Assembly (NCBI GenBank): GCA_950295325.1
Contig: OX485807.1
Coordinates: 52,668,440 to 52,732,439, forward strand
Source of the DNA: Polytrichum commune
Lineage: Eukaryota > Streptophyta > Polytrichopsida > Polytrichales > Polytrichaceae
Direction: 5' to 3'
Length of the DNA: 64,000 nt
Below, one piece after another: positions 1 through 13,552 of the stretch. The position numbers and the translations under genes were made by a program. Below the pieces are notes generated by a model, which saw only the letters and a list, made by a program, of their open reading frames with translations, did not search any database and was not told the origin of the DNA. How positions within the stretch are numbered: the first letter of the stretch is position 1; each line of letters begins with the position of its first letter.

Positions 1-3000
1 GCTAGATGCTGCTTTGTACCCTTCCAGCGATTCTGGTGCTGCAAAAAACCTAAGTGCATCCTCTAGAGTTTGTACTGCATCAGACAGAATGTCAAGATGC
101 AGAACCAGAAACGGCTGCACCGTTGCTGATGCTTTGTTCCCTGTTCAATGGCAACCAATTCAATCGTAAGTTATTCATAAACAAATCCTACAGGACTGTC
201 AGTTTCATACATAATAAATATGAATGCCTAACTTTTCAGGCGACACATATCATGTTGTCACTGATTAAGAGTGGTCATAAATCCTTTGTGCCACCTTATA
301 AATTAATTAAAAGGTACATGGATGTCCAACACTGACCGTAGTGTACAGTATGGTGGTTCTACCCCACATAAATGTCTACTTGAGTCAACTAACATCAAAT
401 TATTGGTTCCGAGGAACCCTTATCTTTGATCATAACTACCAGCAACATGCTCCAAAAGGTTTCAAATATTACAATTAGACTGAAAAATGAAGACAAAAAT
501 CCCACACCTTTAGCTTTCACAATACTGCACAACTGGCCCCCAAAAATGTCAGTCAATTGGGACTTCATTGACAAGTGCGTCCGTGTCAGCGCACTCCGGT
601 TTTTGGGGCCAACTGTTTCCCACTCATCATTATCTTCAACCACAGCTTGCTGCCCTGAAACATTTTTGCCCTCTAACCATAATAACTCCTCATGCAAGCG
701 ATCCATCAGGTGACTCAAAAATTCCTGTGCATCTTCCTGCCTGCCAATAGAAAGGTCCTAAGATGAGCCTCTGAATATGGGACAACAAAATATGTTATCA
801 ACAATCTTAACTTTAAATATTATCACAATCTACAATGCCTTTTACCACCATTCTCTTAACCCTTAAATGATCTGAGAGGCCCGTTCTGGGCCTCAAGGTG
901 TCATAACATGTCTTAAAGAGGGGTTTAAGATATCTTCTTGATATTTTAGCTAAGTGTCAAAAGAGACCTAATGTCAATCCATTCATTTAATGCATTTATT
1001 CCAATCGGCACATAGATATACGTAAAAACGAATTATAAGAAACTTTGAGCTCATATTAAAGAGCTAGACTCGAATACATACCACATATATCCAGTCACCG
1101 CCATCAAATACGACTTTCATTTCTCTTCCTCTATCAAATAGGTTGCACTAAATATGGATTCAATATCATAGTACGATTAAATCATTGTTTCAAAACTTAT
1201 TGGGGGTCCGTACAAATCATCAAGTATCCCATAAAAACATATTCCCAATCCTTCAAGGGTTAACAAGTGCAATCAGGCAAGAAAAGGTGTCCAAGAAGAA
1301 CATGAACAATAAAAATTACCTTGGTCTCCCCCGTGGAGGTTGATCAGGGCTGAAGCTGCGTAATACATCATCAAACATAACTGGAGCAAATGGCCTACCA
1401 ACGTCTACTGGACCCGATGGTCCCTGTGTCTGATCCTTGGCCTCTGGCTCATTTGCAATCTGAAATTGACCAGCAAAATTTGCAAATGCCACAATGGTGG
1501 GATATCCTGTCTGCAGAACCCAGAAGACAAGATTATGTTGGTCCTCAACTCTAATGTTCTCAACTATTATGGTATTACGTAGTACCTTATCAGTTTCCGC
1601 CCAAAATCTACATTCTTGAGTGATGATGCCAAGTGTCACATGACTGTTGGTTTGTATACATGTAAAAGTAGATGTGCATATAAATACATTGTAGTTCAGC
1701 AAGCAAAGCACCTAAACTGATGATAAGGTACTACAGGTATGCATGTAATGTCAAACAAAGAAGAAGCAACAACCCTAATGATTAGTTTCTTAAGTCATAG
1801 TGCCACGTGTCACACAATTGTAGGTTAAAATACATGTAACATTGGTGTGGCATGAAAATAAATTGGGGTTGAGCAAGCAAAGTGCCAAAACTGATGATAA
1901 GGTACTACTGGTGTGCATGTGATGGCAGACAAGGAAGTAACAAACCCTAACCTGAGGAACCGCACGTGCTCGTATGCCTTGAAGGAGGTCCACAAAAGGT
2001 GGGCAAGACAACAATGCCTGAAGTGTTGCATTTGCAAAGCAGGAATTTCCAGTATTCAGCAAACCCCTTGGCTGCACCTTAAGTAAACCCTCCGGCGGTG
2101 GTTTATTATTACCTGCCACACGTGTATTTTTAACTTGCCCTGGATTTTTAAGCCCATCTCCAGGTGTTTGATGCACACCAACCAAAGCTGCCCATGACTT
2201 TTGGGGAAGCTTTGAAGTCTCTGGCTCAACTACCTCATTTGATGTTTTCAATTCACAAGCTGTTTCCACCTCAGTTGCAGGCACAGGAACACTCTTCATT
2301 TCTTTTATGACTGGTCCATCTTCTTTTAGACTTTCTAAAACTGGTGTGGTTTCAGGCTGTGATGGTAATAATTTGGAGGGGGCTGCCACCCCATTCTCAC
2401 GCGATGGGAATTGGATGTTTGGGCTTCTTGGAGAACCACCATTGCTTTTGTGGGAAATTTCGGACTGCAAATCCAGCTTCCCAACAGATGAAGTAGGTTT
2501 GCCTGCCACTGACACAACCTGCTCAGTCAAGTCACCAAATTGAATGGCTGGCAACAGATTTCCATCTTTAAAGGAATCATGCTTCACAGCCACTGGCGGC
2601 GATTGAAAGATTTTGGCCTCGCTTTCGCTGAAGGATCCAAACAAAAAGACCTGTCCAAGCAACCCCCCCCCCCCCCCCAGAGAATCATCATTCCACTGCA
2701 GTAAAAATGAACTCTCCTAGTCCAATCCTCCATTGTTCAAATTGAGACCAGGCTTACTGATTCACCATACCAAATGAACCAAAAAACCCCAAGGATGAAG
2801 TAATCATTGAAAACAAGAGTAGCTTGAAGAAATCACTGCAGATAACACGTGAGGTATGTGGGCAAGGCCAAGAGATACTTGTTGCATTTAGATTAGACTA
2901 CATGCTCATAATCTATTCAAGCATTTTAAGTTCAATTGTTAACCCAATTATTACCTACATGATCACTTTAAGACAAAGAGCACCTTCACTTTGACATCTT

Positions 3001-4453
3001 ATGACTTTTGCATCTCAACCCCAATACTGAAACTTTAAAGAACAACCTACAAGAGTCATTATTACTAACTGAATGAGACATTTTCCTTCCCAATCCAATC
3101 TAATCCAGCAGGTTAAAATTGGCTGTAGAGGGAGTTAAAAGTGTCCACAATCAGGCCACGTGATACCTTGATAAACCAATCGAAAACATGAAGAGGACGA
3201 CAACGACAAGATGATCTTCTAGACCAGACTTTCAAAGCCAGCTATCAAAGTATATTCCTAAAACCTTGCAGAAAACCCCAAGACAAACCTAGTACTACCA
3301 TAACAGATGATTCCTTCAACCAATTAAAGAGTAGAGAATCTTCCCTTTGACCTGTTATAACTTCTGCAACTCAACCCCACTTCTGAAACTTAAAAAGACA
3401 ACCTGCCCAATACGCAATTGCTAACTGGACGAGACAATTCTCTTCCCAATCCAATCCAAAAGCCCAAATTGTCTGTGGAGGGATTGAAAGTGCCCACAAT
3501 TGAGCCGCATACCTTAATAAACTTAAAGGAAACAGGGACAGGACAACGACTGCAAGATGCTCTTCTAGTCCAAACTTTTCAAAGCAGGTTAATTGAAGTA
3601 TATTCCTAAAACCTTGCAGGAAACCCAAAGAGAAACTTAGTACTAAGATAACAGATAATTCCTTCGACAAATGCTTGAAGGCAAAAGGCAGAGAGAGTAC
3701 CCTTCACAAAACACATACACAGAACCAGGAGAAAACCCACAAGTCTAACTCAACTCCCCAACCCTAAACCCCACACCGGCAGGTCAAGTCAACCACCCGC
3801 ACGTGATACCCCCAAAGCCGACAAAACCCAGGACTTTGCTCATTGCCTTTGCAATCGACTACACCCAGACACCAACATCAACACCCGCAGCAAATCCTTC
3901 ACAAACACGGTGGTGTAAGCTCCCTCTTCGATAAACCAAAAGTGCAAGTTTTAGGATTGCCTTCGAACCCTAAACCCGAAGTCCAGATCCCCCCTTTTCT
4001 CTCATGCCCCGACTAACATACACAAAAGTCAACCAGCAACACCGAATCAAGCTGGGAACAAAACTCAAAAACTCGCACTGAAGATCAAACGAAAACCTCG
4101 TACCGGCAGCCCACAAGTAAACCCTGAATTCAAAACCCTCAGGAACTCCTTCAAAACCCTCAAAACCCTGGCCCCGAATTTGCAATCAGAAAAAATTCAA
4201 ATTGCACCACCTCAGCTACCGCTAAGGTTCCTCTAACCTCTCACACACCAAAACACTGGGCCATCGTCCCATGACCTAAAACCGACAGCAAACCCTAATC
4301 CACGACAACCTCCAAATTGAACTAAAATTCACCTTTCCTGCGAAGTCAAAGCAGCCAAACTTGAGGCAGATTATCCAACCTACCAAAACTCTTACACCGG
4401 TTCGTCCAAGGTGAAGGAATAAGACAAGAGCGGACACTTACGGGTTCAGTCAT
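1..4453 (-). CDS. Ubiquitin-specific protease, UBP24-like (partial, 3' end off window)
   Basis: Cysteine deubiquitinase of the USP/UBP family that removes ubiquitin from proteins; the closest remembered relative is Arabidopsis UBP24. Exons on the minus strand: 4453-4442, 2650-1952, 1510-1320, 740-508, 140-1, all with GT/AG borders and matching phases (425 codons visible). The first coding exon is only 12 nt (Met-Thr-Glu-Pro) and joins VFLFGSFSESEAKIF, like the start of UBP24. The Cys box GLLNTGNSCFANATLQ places catalytic Cys at about residue 208. A long low-complexity N-terminal region ends in a KSWAALVG motif. Later exons carry GRPFAPVMFDDVLR, QEDAQEFLSHLMD, DNDEWETVGPKN and DIFGGQL, all typical of the family. 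The His box lies beyond the left edge. Intron 1 is about 1.8 kb and holds a tandem duplication and a 16-nt G-run (sense strand) close to its acceptor. Family call secure; the micro-exon is inferred. Confidence 0.88.
2663..2678. repeat. C16 homopolymer at a 3' splice site
   Basis: Sixteen C on the plus strand, so sixteen G in the sense strand of the UBP gene, ending about ten bases upstream of the acceptor of coding exon 2. A G-run sits where a pyrimidine tract is normally expected. Confidence 0.9.
2975..3680. repeat. Tandem duplication (~350 bp unit) in UBP intron 1
   Basis: Two degenerate head-to-tail copies, about 2975-3325 and 3335-3680. Shared landmarks in order: CTTTGAC, GCATCTCAACCCC versus GCAACTCAACCCC, TCCCAATCCAATC, ATACCTTGATAAACC versus ATACCTTAATAAAC, GATCTTCTAG versus GCTCTTCTAG, and AGTATATTCCTAAAACCTTG in both. 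No coding content seen. Confidence 0.8.
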
Positions 4454-7400
4454 GGTGAATGTAAGCCCGGGGGCGCCATACTGCAAATGTAATGTAGCTG
4501 AATTTGTCAGTACCTCGCCTTGGATGATAAAAAGACAGAATGATTTGTGCGAAGGATTAATAACAAGAGTGAGGGAGAAGAAGAGGAGGAGGGTGGTAAT
4601 GGACGTGAGAGGGATAAAGAGATTAGAGAAAGAGAAAGAGAAAGAGCAAGCTATGGCGATACCTACGAAGCACGCTTGTGCGCAACAACAACAACAACGC
4701 GAGCTCCTGACTCTGCAGACAGCGACTCAGAGGGGAGGGAGGGAGAGACACATGGGGATGGATGATACGTATAAGGATGAATCTCTGTGGTGGTGGATGA
4801 TGTAAAATGGATGAATGTCGAGTGGATGAATGTCTTGTGTGGATGGGAGGAGAAATGAGGATGGCCGATAAAATGGATAGATATATGAGATGGAGGATGG
4901 ATGACTAGTTCACTTGGTTGTGAGAAGGGAGTAGTGAGTGGATGGATTTCGTTTCAAGGGTGACAAGTAAAAAAAATGTCTTGTGTAGGTTGGATGTGGA
5001 TTTGTCCCAATTTAAGTTGACGTGATTCATTTGGGGTCTATGATCCTTATTTAGGGGTTAAGTTGGCTTAAAATAGAAAGTGTGTGCTCTACAATAGTAA
5101 TCAGCATTTTCACCTTCCCTTTAGGTAGGTGTTGTGAGCATTCACCCTAAGTGAATGATGGAGAAGAGACATGTTACATAACTCCTCAATGTCGACCCCT
5201 TTTGTGCAAGTAACATCTTATATTTGTGTATCAATTCATTTATGTTATCCTCCCGTTGCTTAATCTTGTCTTTGCCATTCGTTCCAGGTGCATGACCTTT
5301 TAACCATTATTAATAAGTAGTGTGTAGTAAAATTATTATTCATTTGGGATTCGTATGGTATGTTAGATAAATATTTGATTGAGGTAGGATATGTTGGAAA
5401 TGGCATGCTCACAATGGGTAGAGGCATAAATATGTCGATCCATGAAAGCAAGATTTCAAATTGCCTATGATATTCTCAAATGGGAACATGATATAATGAC
5501 ATCTCGCCATTAATTCATGCCTTGCAATGCATTGCACATGTAACAAAATATCTTACATTGGGTATATTTTGAGAATTGTCCCCAAATACAAGTATGTCTA
5601 CATCTAAATTTTGCCACATGGTGGATGTAAAAAAATGTCCAAAATGACTAGCAAAATAAACATGGCCTCATTTGGCCATTGTAATTATTCAAGTTAGGCT
5701 AATCCAAAAAATCATAATGGGCAACTCTCCTTGTTTGATAACCCCCTTTTCCTTGCTCGAGAAAGTGAGTATCTAGTCCTCACCCAAATTTTGTCCACCC
5801 AAATCACTACACCACCTATTCCAAGGTGCCTCTGGGGTTCTTGGCAAAGGCACTAGTATTGCACTACCAATTTTGATTGTTTGATTAGATCAATAGTAAT
5901 ATTATTTTAATAGCAATTTGCATATTATGCATATTCTCAAATCAAGTTTTAGGATTTAAGTTGATATATATATATATGAGAGTTTTTCTCTAAACAATCA
6001 GATAGGCTCGAAACTTCAAAGATTGGCCAAAGCATTTGGCTTTGATAAGTAGATCATGGGAAGTTTAATAAGTGACTTAAATTTAAATAAGTTTAATAAG
6101 TTGGTGCACCATCTAGAGGCAAGGATGTTGGTATTTTGCTCCCAAACATACTGCTAGTAAGGCTTGGGAAGAGGAAAGGTAAAACTTACACTTATATTTT
6201 TCTATATGAACTTTTAATCTAGATCATTATGGATTGGTTGAATAAAAAATGCCATGTATGATTGTGATACTAGAGGTAGTACTAAGATTGATAATACTTT
6301 TCATGGTTTCGCTTATCTGTCTAAAGAGAAATGTTAGCAAAAACAACGAGACTATAAAAGTCAAAGAATTTGTTGACAATTTTGTATGCACATGAAGTAA
6401 TTTTAAGGATGTCTAAAGATTCAAAGTAGTGGGGAACAATCGGAGTGAATAGTTGGAGGCGAAACAAGAGCAACTCCATATCGAGAAAGTTAAAGCAAAG
6501 TTAAGGATCTCAAAACCGAGGTTTACCAATTAATAGGGCTTTATAGTGTGTTACAAAGGGTGTTGTTTCGGGGTGTCTCCACTTTGAAATATATGATGGT
6601 TTGCAATTTTAGTGCTCCCCATTATTCTACCCCCTTTTACATCCATAACCACCCTTGTGGGAGTATTTACCAAGCTCAAGCATCTCCAAATAGTGAAGCA
6701 AAGTGTTGCAAGGCTTAATACAACCATCTTAGTACGTCTTGTACTCTTCATCCATGTTTAGGCGAACTTGGGATGTGAGCATTATGGGATGAACATTCTT
6801 AATTGAACACCTTTATTTGGCAAGGCTTGTAGTTAGGAATGGACGCCAAAAAGACACGGGTTACGATGAGATTGGGCTATGTGCTCAAAATATAGGTCCA
6901 TCATTCTAGGTTGAATTGTTAACACAAATGGGATTGTTTAAACGATGAAGAATTTTCACTTTGACTTCTTCTAACTTTTGGAACTCAACCATGTTTTTAC
7001 ATATATGGTATGTTTGATTAAAAATGGCACTATAACAACACTTGTCTATCACAACCATCAATTGCAATTTGTTCATTGCAACTCATGTCCAAAACAAAAA
7101 CAAAAATACACTTCAAAAAAAATTAAATTGTCAACTAGAGGTTTTTGGTTGTAGTTGGCATCCATAAAAAGTTGACAACAATATTTATTTATTTTATGCA
7201 TTTTATGCATTTTCTCACCATGAGTGGCATTGGACAAGTTGCATAGAAAGATTTGGAATGAACCAAAAAATGTAAAATGAAAATATAAAAAAGTATAGTG
7301 TTGATCAAGGTAGCATGTGTAAGAAATGACATGCTCACCATGAGCAAATGCATAAACAAGTTAATAAACCAAAGCAAGCTATGTTGTCATTGGATTGTGT

Positions 7401-8285
7401 TGACCACATATTTTGAAATCAAGGTGTTTAGTTTTTATTTACTTTTGTGAAGGAAACGCCAATTGAAAGCATTGGAGGTAACATTTGTCTGGGAGGACAA
7501 AAAGAATAATTATTACTTGTGTGGTTGTTTGACTTGTCAAGAGGCTTTGCATATACTTACATGATGATACAATGCAACTCAGTCAATTGATGTATTGTGG
7601 TACGTATGCTAAAAGCTTTAACTCTATGTTCTTGGTCTTGGGTAGAAATTTAAAGCTAGGTCAAAGGGTTTATAAAACTATATGTTAGAATATAGTTTCT
7701 ACCCTCACATGTCTTCAATTTGTTAGGCTTGCCCAAAACAAACTTGGCTTAAATTAGATTTCCTCATTAAGTGGCCCTTGAGTGGTCAATACATGCAAAT
7801 GTTTGAGGACATATATTTGCACACATGTGGAGCATCACCTAAGCTACATTTGGGAAAAAGATGGTGAATTCTTGGATCACGAATGAGCTAAGCTAGAGAA
7901 AGAGGTGAGGGTTCAAGACGGAAATCGAGGTGCTTATATAATCATTGAGAAAGTGCCTAGACACATGGGCCTAACTTTGGATCGATTTGCAACATCGATA
8001 TGCAATAGTATATGCTTATTGCATTTCACAATAATATCTCCATCATTCCCCCTTCTCAAGTGACAATGTCATTGATTTTTTTAGTGAAACAATTGCGAAT
8101 TGCTTTAATGGGGCCCATACTTGGGAAGGGATCCCCATGACGTGTCATGCAACTCGGCCTTCAAGTGCAAATGTCACACCATCACACTCATTTTAGAATT
8201 TGTTATCTCAAAGGGTAATTTTTTTTTCAAGCACCAAATTTGGGGACTAGTGCCTTCAACGTCAAGGCAACATAGAATATCACAA
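4454..8285. other. Intergenic, AT-rich; UBP upstream region at its left end
   Basis: The first ~450 bases lie upstream of the UBP start and contain a GA-rich stretch (about 4556-4650, CT-rich in the sense direction), a short CAA run at 4684-4698 and GGATGGATGA-like repeats to about 4900; promoter or leader function is an inference. The rest shows no sustained reading frame. Around 6830-6990 there is a degenerate copy of the dispersed repeat described at 22990 and 37130. Confidence 0.5.
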
Positions 8286-8610
8286 GGGGGGGGGGGGTCG
8301 GGTACAAACAAAGAAATTATCCATGTTGTCATCAAAGTGAATGAGACCATGTTAATCTTAATATGTTTAGGGCTAGTTTAGAAGTTATCCCAATTTGCAA
8401 TGTAGGGTATATTGAATAGGGTTGGATTTGGATTTGGCGTTGAGAGGGAGGGGGGGGGGGGGTCGGGAACAAACAAAGAAATTATCCATGTTATCATCAA
8501 AGTGAATGAGAGCATGTTAATTGTAATATGTTGAGGGCTAGTTTAGAAGTTGTCCCAATTTGCAATGCAGGGTATATTGAAAAGGGTTGGATTTAGCGTT
8601 GAGAGGGGGG
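8286..8610. repeat. 165-bp tandem duplication with a G-run at each junction
   Basis: Two copies start with G12 (8286-8297) and G13 (8450-8462), each followed by TCGGG and then AACAAACAAAGAAATTATCC. The copies differ at a few bases. A third, short G6 run at 8605 closes the second copy at the place where the next unit would begin. Confidence 0.9.
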
Positions 8611-11592
8611 ATGCAATGTACTAGCTCATGTTTGTTGTCTACCTTTTGTATGTTGTATACCTTTTGTATGTTAAGGACTTAGAATGAGACATAGGTACAT
8701 TGCCTTAGTGCTTCGTAATGCAATATGCATGTGACAGTGGTTGTGTGGTAAGCTAGAATGCAATATAAATATTTTTTAAGATCTTTATTTTTTTTCTTTC
8801 TCTCATAGATTTCTAACTTCTTGTCAACCATAATTTTACTCAGGTTTCATATAGCAAATAAAGTCTTTCAAATTATGCGTGAGCCCCAACAAGGTTAAAC
8901 CTTTAGTGTCACATGTTGTTGAGATGAACTAGGAACCGTGCTCTCTCTCCATTCTATTCCACGTACAAGTTACGAGAAGTCTTGCTCATGTGACATGCTT
9001 TCAGTGACTTTGAAGATGATAATTACAACTCATAGATGTATCCACTCGCCGCTCCCGCAACTTGCAATGACATTTGACTATATGTCCTCATAGTGGAGCT
9101 CCTCGTGTTGGTCATGGTTCACTATAATCATGGCAAAGTTAATATTTTATTGATTCGTGACTTAGCATATACACACCTTTATTTTTTTGGAAGTAATATG
9201 AAGAATATACATAGTTTGGAATATTGAGGGTTTACCCCACATGTGTGGGTTAGTTATAGTAAACAATGAGGAGGTAAAGGCTCGTAGAAGTTGTGCAATA
9301 ACAACAATCCTAGGAAACAACGGCATATAAGGATGGATCACTTTGTATTTCAAAGCATAGTGTGCAAAAGCACATCATCTTTGGCATGTTTTTCAATCAT
9401 CAATCAAATGTACATCTTTGTTTTAGAGTATATAAGTCACAAGATTGGGCTTGCCCTATGAATATTTAAATAATGTCCATATTGTAATTGATTCATTTCC
9501 AATAAGAATATGCAATAAGTACATGAAATATTGTATAAGCAAGTATAAGCAAAATTCTCACCTCTTCATTTTTAATAAACACATGTTGAATTGTGTACAC
9601 AACGAATTGTGGCAAAGAATCTTATTTGGTCTTACAACTACAAGTAGGATCAAGAGACAAATTTTTGGTTGTTTTTATGCTTCAAACGGCCATGAATTCA
9701 CCTAGAACACATGAAACGACTAAGGTTACTCAAGCCAAGTGGTCAACATTAATTGTGTTCCTTTTGCCAAATTGATGAAAGACCCTCACAATCTTCGGCT
9801 TCATCTCCATGGTGTTGTTTGAACTAAAAATGAATGTTAAGTAAATCTATAATTATGAATGAATTTTGGACATAACCAAATTGTATAAATGTAGTTCTAT
9901 TAGCAGGTCCCATAGTAGAAATGATCCCCCCCCTTCTTAAAGAAAGAAAGCAAAAAAGACAAAAGAAAAATAAACCCTTACTTACGAACACACATGTTGT
10001 TGTGAGAAAAACGCATCCATGGTGAAGTTTCAAATAAATTGCTTCTCATAGTAAGTAGACGTTCTAGGTTGTAATCATTTAAAGTCTAATTTACTTCTCC
10101 CAAGCATTTTGTTTTGTAACGTGTGTGCATTTGCTGATGCGAACAATATTCCCATGTGCATTGTATATGGACCCAAAATAATGTCTTTATTTACTTGTAT
10201 TGTAGCCTATCTCTCAATTGCATTCATTTTGTCGATGTTGGTGCATGGGGCAAAGAAGGTCAAGGAAAGTACAATGGATCACCTCAAGGGGCTTAGCATT
10301 TTGGGTTTTGTCAATACAATTGTTGTAGTTTGTCTTTCTTTAATTTTGATCACCACCCAAGCAAAGTTGTTGATGTCAATGTACCTCACCACATAATGCA
10401 TAGTTGATTGAATTCCTCTCACAATTTTGAATGCCTAGCTACATTCACCTAGTTCAATGATTATGTAACATCATTGGCTATCCCACAAATGAACCAAAGA
10501 AAAGTTGGTTACACGTTCAATATTCAAAACATTAGGGTGGCAAAAGTTCATAAATCTACATAACACCTACATTTATGTATGATACGAAGGCATAGGTGGT
10601 GCACAACTTAAACAATGAATTTATGATTAACTTCCTTATATTGGGGGCTACAATGCCAAGCAAGCAAACATATATTGGCAATGTTGTTGCCGATGTGTTC
10701 ATGTCCTCCACCACATTGCACTTGTGAGGAGCCCCACCATGATTCTCTCTAGTTCTTGCCCTTGACGTCTTCTTTGTACAAGTGAATCCATGCTACCCCA
10801 TCCATCTCAAATTGGCTCTCAACATAGTTAGCAAATCTATTTTCAATAATGCACGGCTTACTCTCACACTCCTTCATGATTGTGCACGTTTATCAACAAA
10901 CACTTAGGTGTCGCATTTTTCGGGTCTAGGGTTTTCTTTAGAAATTTGCGATCAACCACTTTCAAGAGGTTGTAATTCCGAAAGCAAATCCTTTTGTCTT
11001 GAGATCCACGTGTAAACAATGACATGATACACAACATGTGTAGTGTGCTTGTAATGTAATAAACAAATTATAATATTACATGTGCAGTTAATTTGGTTTA
11101 AATGCTTGAATTCCTACCTATTGCTCGTGACAAAGTGGAACTAGGAGTTTCTTTGTGAAGTATCATGTATGCTCATACTAGAGGTCGTTCGACACATAAT
11201 TCGAAGTGGAGGCAATGTATGGGATGTGTAGAATTAGGTCCTCCTTGCAATTCAAGTTTGTAAAGAAAACATGCACCTATAATAGCTTGAATCATTGTTC
11301 AATTAATTGATCCATATCAAAGACCTCGTATTCTTGTGTGGAGATTAATTGGACACTTCTACGTAATGTGGACATGGATTTGTGAGTCGTACACAATGAT
11401 TGCATCATGCTATGGGTTCTCCTCATCACGGTTTTTGCATGGGGGGTGCACCATTCATTACACGTATGAGTTCACCAAAGGGGTATAATTTGAACTTTTC
11501 CATACTGTGTATACATATGCTATACAAATTATAATTTGTAGTTATGAACATGTATGGAGCACCTCTAGAAGATATGCAACATTTGTACTTGT
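8611..11592. other. Intergenic with uncertain coding remnants
   Basis: No convincing gene. The plus-strand stretch 10109-10396 (95 codons) would encode two hydrophobic segments but shows no family signature. On the minus strand around 10700-10900 a short frame (CESKPCIIENRFANYVES) interrupted by stops looks like old transposon or gene debris. Confidence 0.35.
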
Positions 11593-12461
11593 ATGGTAAG
11601 GTTACTTATCAAGGCTCATTTATTTGGGAGTATGAATGAGGATGAGGAGTGTGATTATGATCACACGTGGATTGATGATTCTAGTCCACAAGGTGGTGAC
11701 AAGGAAAATTGTAGTGTTGGAGAAGACAATTCAAACATGTGTAAGGATGTTGTCAAAGAGACAAGATTTATGTAGTTGTAGGTTGAAAATGATACATGAA
11801 GATATGGAGTTGCAAAGTGAGCTTCGACATGCCTTGGATATTTTAATCGATGAGCATGAAAAGGTTGAAATGCATTCTCAATCTAATGTAGAGTCCACTA
11901 TGGCTTATGTAGAAGTAGGAGAGTCTAGAACTGTCAAAAGTACACCTCTTAGTCAATTGAATGGCAATCCAACTTTATCTAAAGATTGATGAACCCAAAA
12001 TAAGACTAATATATAATACGAAGTCTAGCCTCCTTACCGCTGCAAATCATAATACTATGTTAAATCTTGGTTGTGATTATGGAGTGTTTTTTTTTAACAC
12101 ACTTGAAGCTAGAATTGTCAAAAAAACATGTCGTAGACCAAAAACATTAGCTCCAATTAAGGGTTGGTTTGTTGGGAGGGTTTCTAGGATGCATATCAAA
12201 TTTGGTAATTATTGAGTGAATTATAAAAATCCAATTGACTTGATGGACCGTCCATCAAATATGGAGATTGGCTTATGTTGGTATCAAAATGAAACCAACA
12301 ATAAGTGGACTTGTGATCTTACAAATATGTTGATAGTAGATTTAAAAACAATAATTGCATTAGCTTCTATTCTATATATATATATATATTGTAGACATAG
12401 TCGCTTACAAGTTACATGTGGGGATGAAAAAGTCTTCAATAACTTTGTTAATAAATTATAG
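11593..12461 (+). pseudogene. Decayed reading region, possibly transposon-derived
   Basis: Three consecutive plus-strand reading stretches continue one another only through two frame changes and one stop. The first is acidic (MNEDEECDYDHTWIDD), the second helical (SELRHALDILIDEHEKVE), the third basic then aromatic (KGWFVGRVSRMHIKFGNY, stop, then GLCWYQNETNNKWTCDL). The last part has the feel of a Tudor- or chromo-like beta barrel (GWFVGRV), but I cannot name the family. Unrecognised spliced exons are an alternative explanation for the frame changes. Confidence 0.4.
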
Positions 12462-12884
12462 GGTTTTATATTATACATATGATATGGGTAATTATCATTC
12501 ATAAATACATTTTTATACTTATGTCAATGACCATATATGAATGCATATTTTTTATTTATGAAATTTTTGCTTGTACTTTTATCATTAAAGTTGTATGTGT
12601 ATGGCTTGATTTTACCCAAAAACATGTTGATTTAAAAATTAATTAAAAAAAACTTGTGTATAGGGGCATGTAGAGTATGTTGGGAATGCATGTGGTTCTT
12701 AGTTTCCATGAAAGGTGCACCCCCTGGGGTTTTTGGAAGAGACATAACTTAAAAAACTTTGTATGTATGTACATTGAATGTATGTAGATAAAAACTAAAT
12801 GACGACCCTGGGTTAATGATGCATGTGTGTACAATATATGAGGATGTTAATGATAGCTACCAACATGCATAAGCATCCTTAATG

Positions 12885-13293
12885 CACGGGGAGATCACTC
12901 CATTGTCAAGTTGAACACCATGTGCGACCAAAAAAAATATTCTTTTGGTAAGTTGCACCACCAAAATGGGTCAAAATTTTATCAAAAAAAATTCATGAGT
13001 AGATATACACAATACCTATGACATAGTTAAAAGTGGTAACTAAATTTGATGATTTGTTTTTTTCATAAAACATACCGTTTCTAACTAGAATGACACATAA
13101 TTGAACTAAAACAATTACTAAAAAAACAAAGATGATGAAAAATTTCAAAAAAATATTCAAAAGATACTATCAATGGTTATGTATATGTAGAAAAAATATC
13201 ATAAATTTTAAAATTATATATGGCATGTAATATAGGGGTAGCAAACTTTGTCCGCACGTGGTGTCAACTTGACAATGAAGTGACCTCCCCGTG
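12885..13293. mobile_element. hAT-like MITE, family A copy 1 (409 bp)
   Basis: Terminal inverted repeats of about 45 bp: the left end reads CACGGGGAGATCACTCCATT, the right end is its near-perfect reverse complement. Flanked by the 8-bp direct repeat CCTTAATG at 12877-12884 and 13294-13301. An 8-bp target duplication is characteristic of hAT elements. The interior is AT-rich and non-coding. An inverted copy is at 47536-47950. Confidence 0.88.
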
Positions 13294-13351
13294 CCTTAAT
13301 GTCCCAGTATACTAAGATTATTAAAATCAAAGATGAACCATAGGAGAAATT

Positions 13352-13552
13352 TCAAAGCTTTGAATTACCTTCCAATGAGCACTTGTTTAATGAGTGGTCG
13401 TGCTTTGTAGGTTGTCCACGGTGCTTCCATAGTTCCAAAAACGGAATCAAAACTTTGTAGCAAACCGCAACTCTACATGCTAGTTTCATGGACATTGCCC
13501 ATGATGGGGGCACACTTCGGGCTTTTGCTTCTTTGTCTCCACTATACGTCAT
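13352..13552 (-). CDS. Possible further 3' exon of the coiled-coil gene
   Basis: A minus-strand open stretch reads GDKEAKARSVPPSWAMSMKL, then CRVAVCYKVLIPFLELWKHR, and has a GTAATT donor candidate after KCSLEG. It follows the six exons at 13718-15767 on the same strand, but its phase does not match the last of them with the donors I can see. It may be an alternative exon or unrelated. Confidence 0.3.
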   Translation of the reverse strand: MTYSGDKEAKARSVPPSWAMSMKLACRVAVCYKVLIPFLELWKHRGQPTKHDHSLNKCSLEGNSKL

